NCBI RefSeq assembly: GCF_033880585.1
Contig: NZ_CP137624.1
Location: 3,896,255-3,960,254 of the forward strand
Direction: 5' to 3'
Length of the DNA: 64,000 bases
Origin: Lysinibacillus louembei
Lineage (GTDB): Bacteria; Bacillota; Bacilli; Bacillales_A; Planococcaceae
Shown: piece by piece, positions 63,736 through 64,000 of the stretch
Layout: each line of letters begins with the position of its first letter
Position numbering within the stretch: position 1 is the stretch's first letter
Notes under the pieces: generated by a model
Told to the model about the DNA's origin: nothing
Databases searched by the model: none
What the model saw: the letters and a program-made list of their open reading frames with translations, nothing else
Made by a program: the position numbers and the translations under genes

Positions 63736-64000
63736 TTAGTATGAGTTTATCTTAGTTAAAAATTGCTCTACTAAGTCTATATATTCATTAAAGTCCTCAT
63801 CACTCATAAAATCATCCATTTCTACCTTTTCTTTTACGTCTATAAGTACTTCTTTTAGTGGTTCCTTTTGTTCTGTAATTTTTTCCCTATCAACAGAAAA
63901 TAGTACCTCTAATAACTGACCATCATAAACATCACCTTCTAGAGGATTAAGCTTAAGAAACCCTATTGCTTTATCTATTGCTAATTCAATAAAAATACTC
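63736..64000 (-). CDS. Partial small acidic protein, possibly immunity-type (C-terminal 87 codons; cut by window edge)
   Basis: The open frame enters from the window edge and ends DFNEYIDLVEQFLTKINSY. It contains LKLNPLEGDVYDGQLLEVLF and many Asp/Glu residues. The composition and position, directly upstream of the toxin fragment and followed by the duplicated terminator, fit an immunity gene. Family not identified. Confidence 0.55.
   Translation of the reverse strand, partial: SIFIELAIDKAIGFLKLNPLEGDVYDGQLLEVLFSVDREKITEQKEPLKEVLIDVKEKVEMDDFMSDEDFNEYIDLVEQFLTKINSY

Overview
The window is a low-GC Firmicute chromosome segment. It almost certainly comes from a spore-forming member of the Planococcaceae/Caryophanaceae, Lysinibacillus-like. 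The gene order follows the Bacillus subtilis ylaF-ylaN, ftsW, pycA, cta, ylb, mraZ-mraY stretch, read here mostly on the minus strand. The content is typical of Bacillales: bacillithiol enzyme BshC, spore proteins SpoVD, RsfA and YlbJ, and a caa3 oxidase. No tRNA, rRNA or CRISPR array was seen.

Layout: 0-6.5 kb is the start of the dcw cluster (mraZ, rsmH, ftsL, pbpB, spoVD, mraY), with murE missing from its usual place. 6.5-13.9 kb holds bshC, a DUF3397 gene and a panE-like gene, then an acyl-CoA carboxylase/enoyl-CoA hydratase/rsfA block bracketed by a 16-bp inverted repeat, then rpmF-yceD. 14-26.4 kb is the ylb block (ylbM, ylbL, ylbJ, coaD, rsmD, ylbG, ylbF, ylbC) interspersed with a degenerate GDPD-like protein, a 2-hydroxyacid dehydrogenase and a relocated murE. 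26.4-32.4 kb has yugN, an EamA exporter facing an Lrp regulator, two oxidase assembly genes and a dapF-dapL pair. 32.4-38.3 kb is ctaCDEF with divergent ctaA; ctaB is absent. 38.4-44.5 kb is pycA, ftsW, ylaN, ylaL and ylaI.

The most striking region is 44.8-54.8 kb. A NitT/TauT-type ABC transporter operon has its substrate-binding gene cut in two by a 7,443-bp element carrying a large serine recombinase. A 14-bp core is shared by both ends. Joining the two ends rebuilds a 52-bp, strongly palindromic attP, and removing the element rebuilds an intact 333-codon gene. Inside the element, a 1,467-bp IS3-family insertion has in turn split the signal peptide of an S-layer-homology protein, with an AAA target duplication. 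The element also carries a secreted protein with a central hydrophobic segment beside a tiny membrane protein, a possible bacteriocin/immunity-like pair.

54.9-60.5 kb returns to the backbone: a DUF3231/manganese catalase pair behind a sigma-G-like promoter, a second CtaG-like protein, DUF2243, ylaH, typA and ylaF. 60.5-64 kb looks like a decaying polymorphic-toxin/immunity array: an orphan toxin C-terminus interrupted by an in-frame TAG, several immunity-type genes (one frameshifted), and a duplicated hairpin terminator.

Functionally the window joins cell-wall synthesis and division (Mra/Fts/Pbp/MurE/DapF/DapL), aerobic respiration and its assembly factors (Cta), sporulation functions, and recently acquired accessory DNA.
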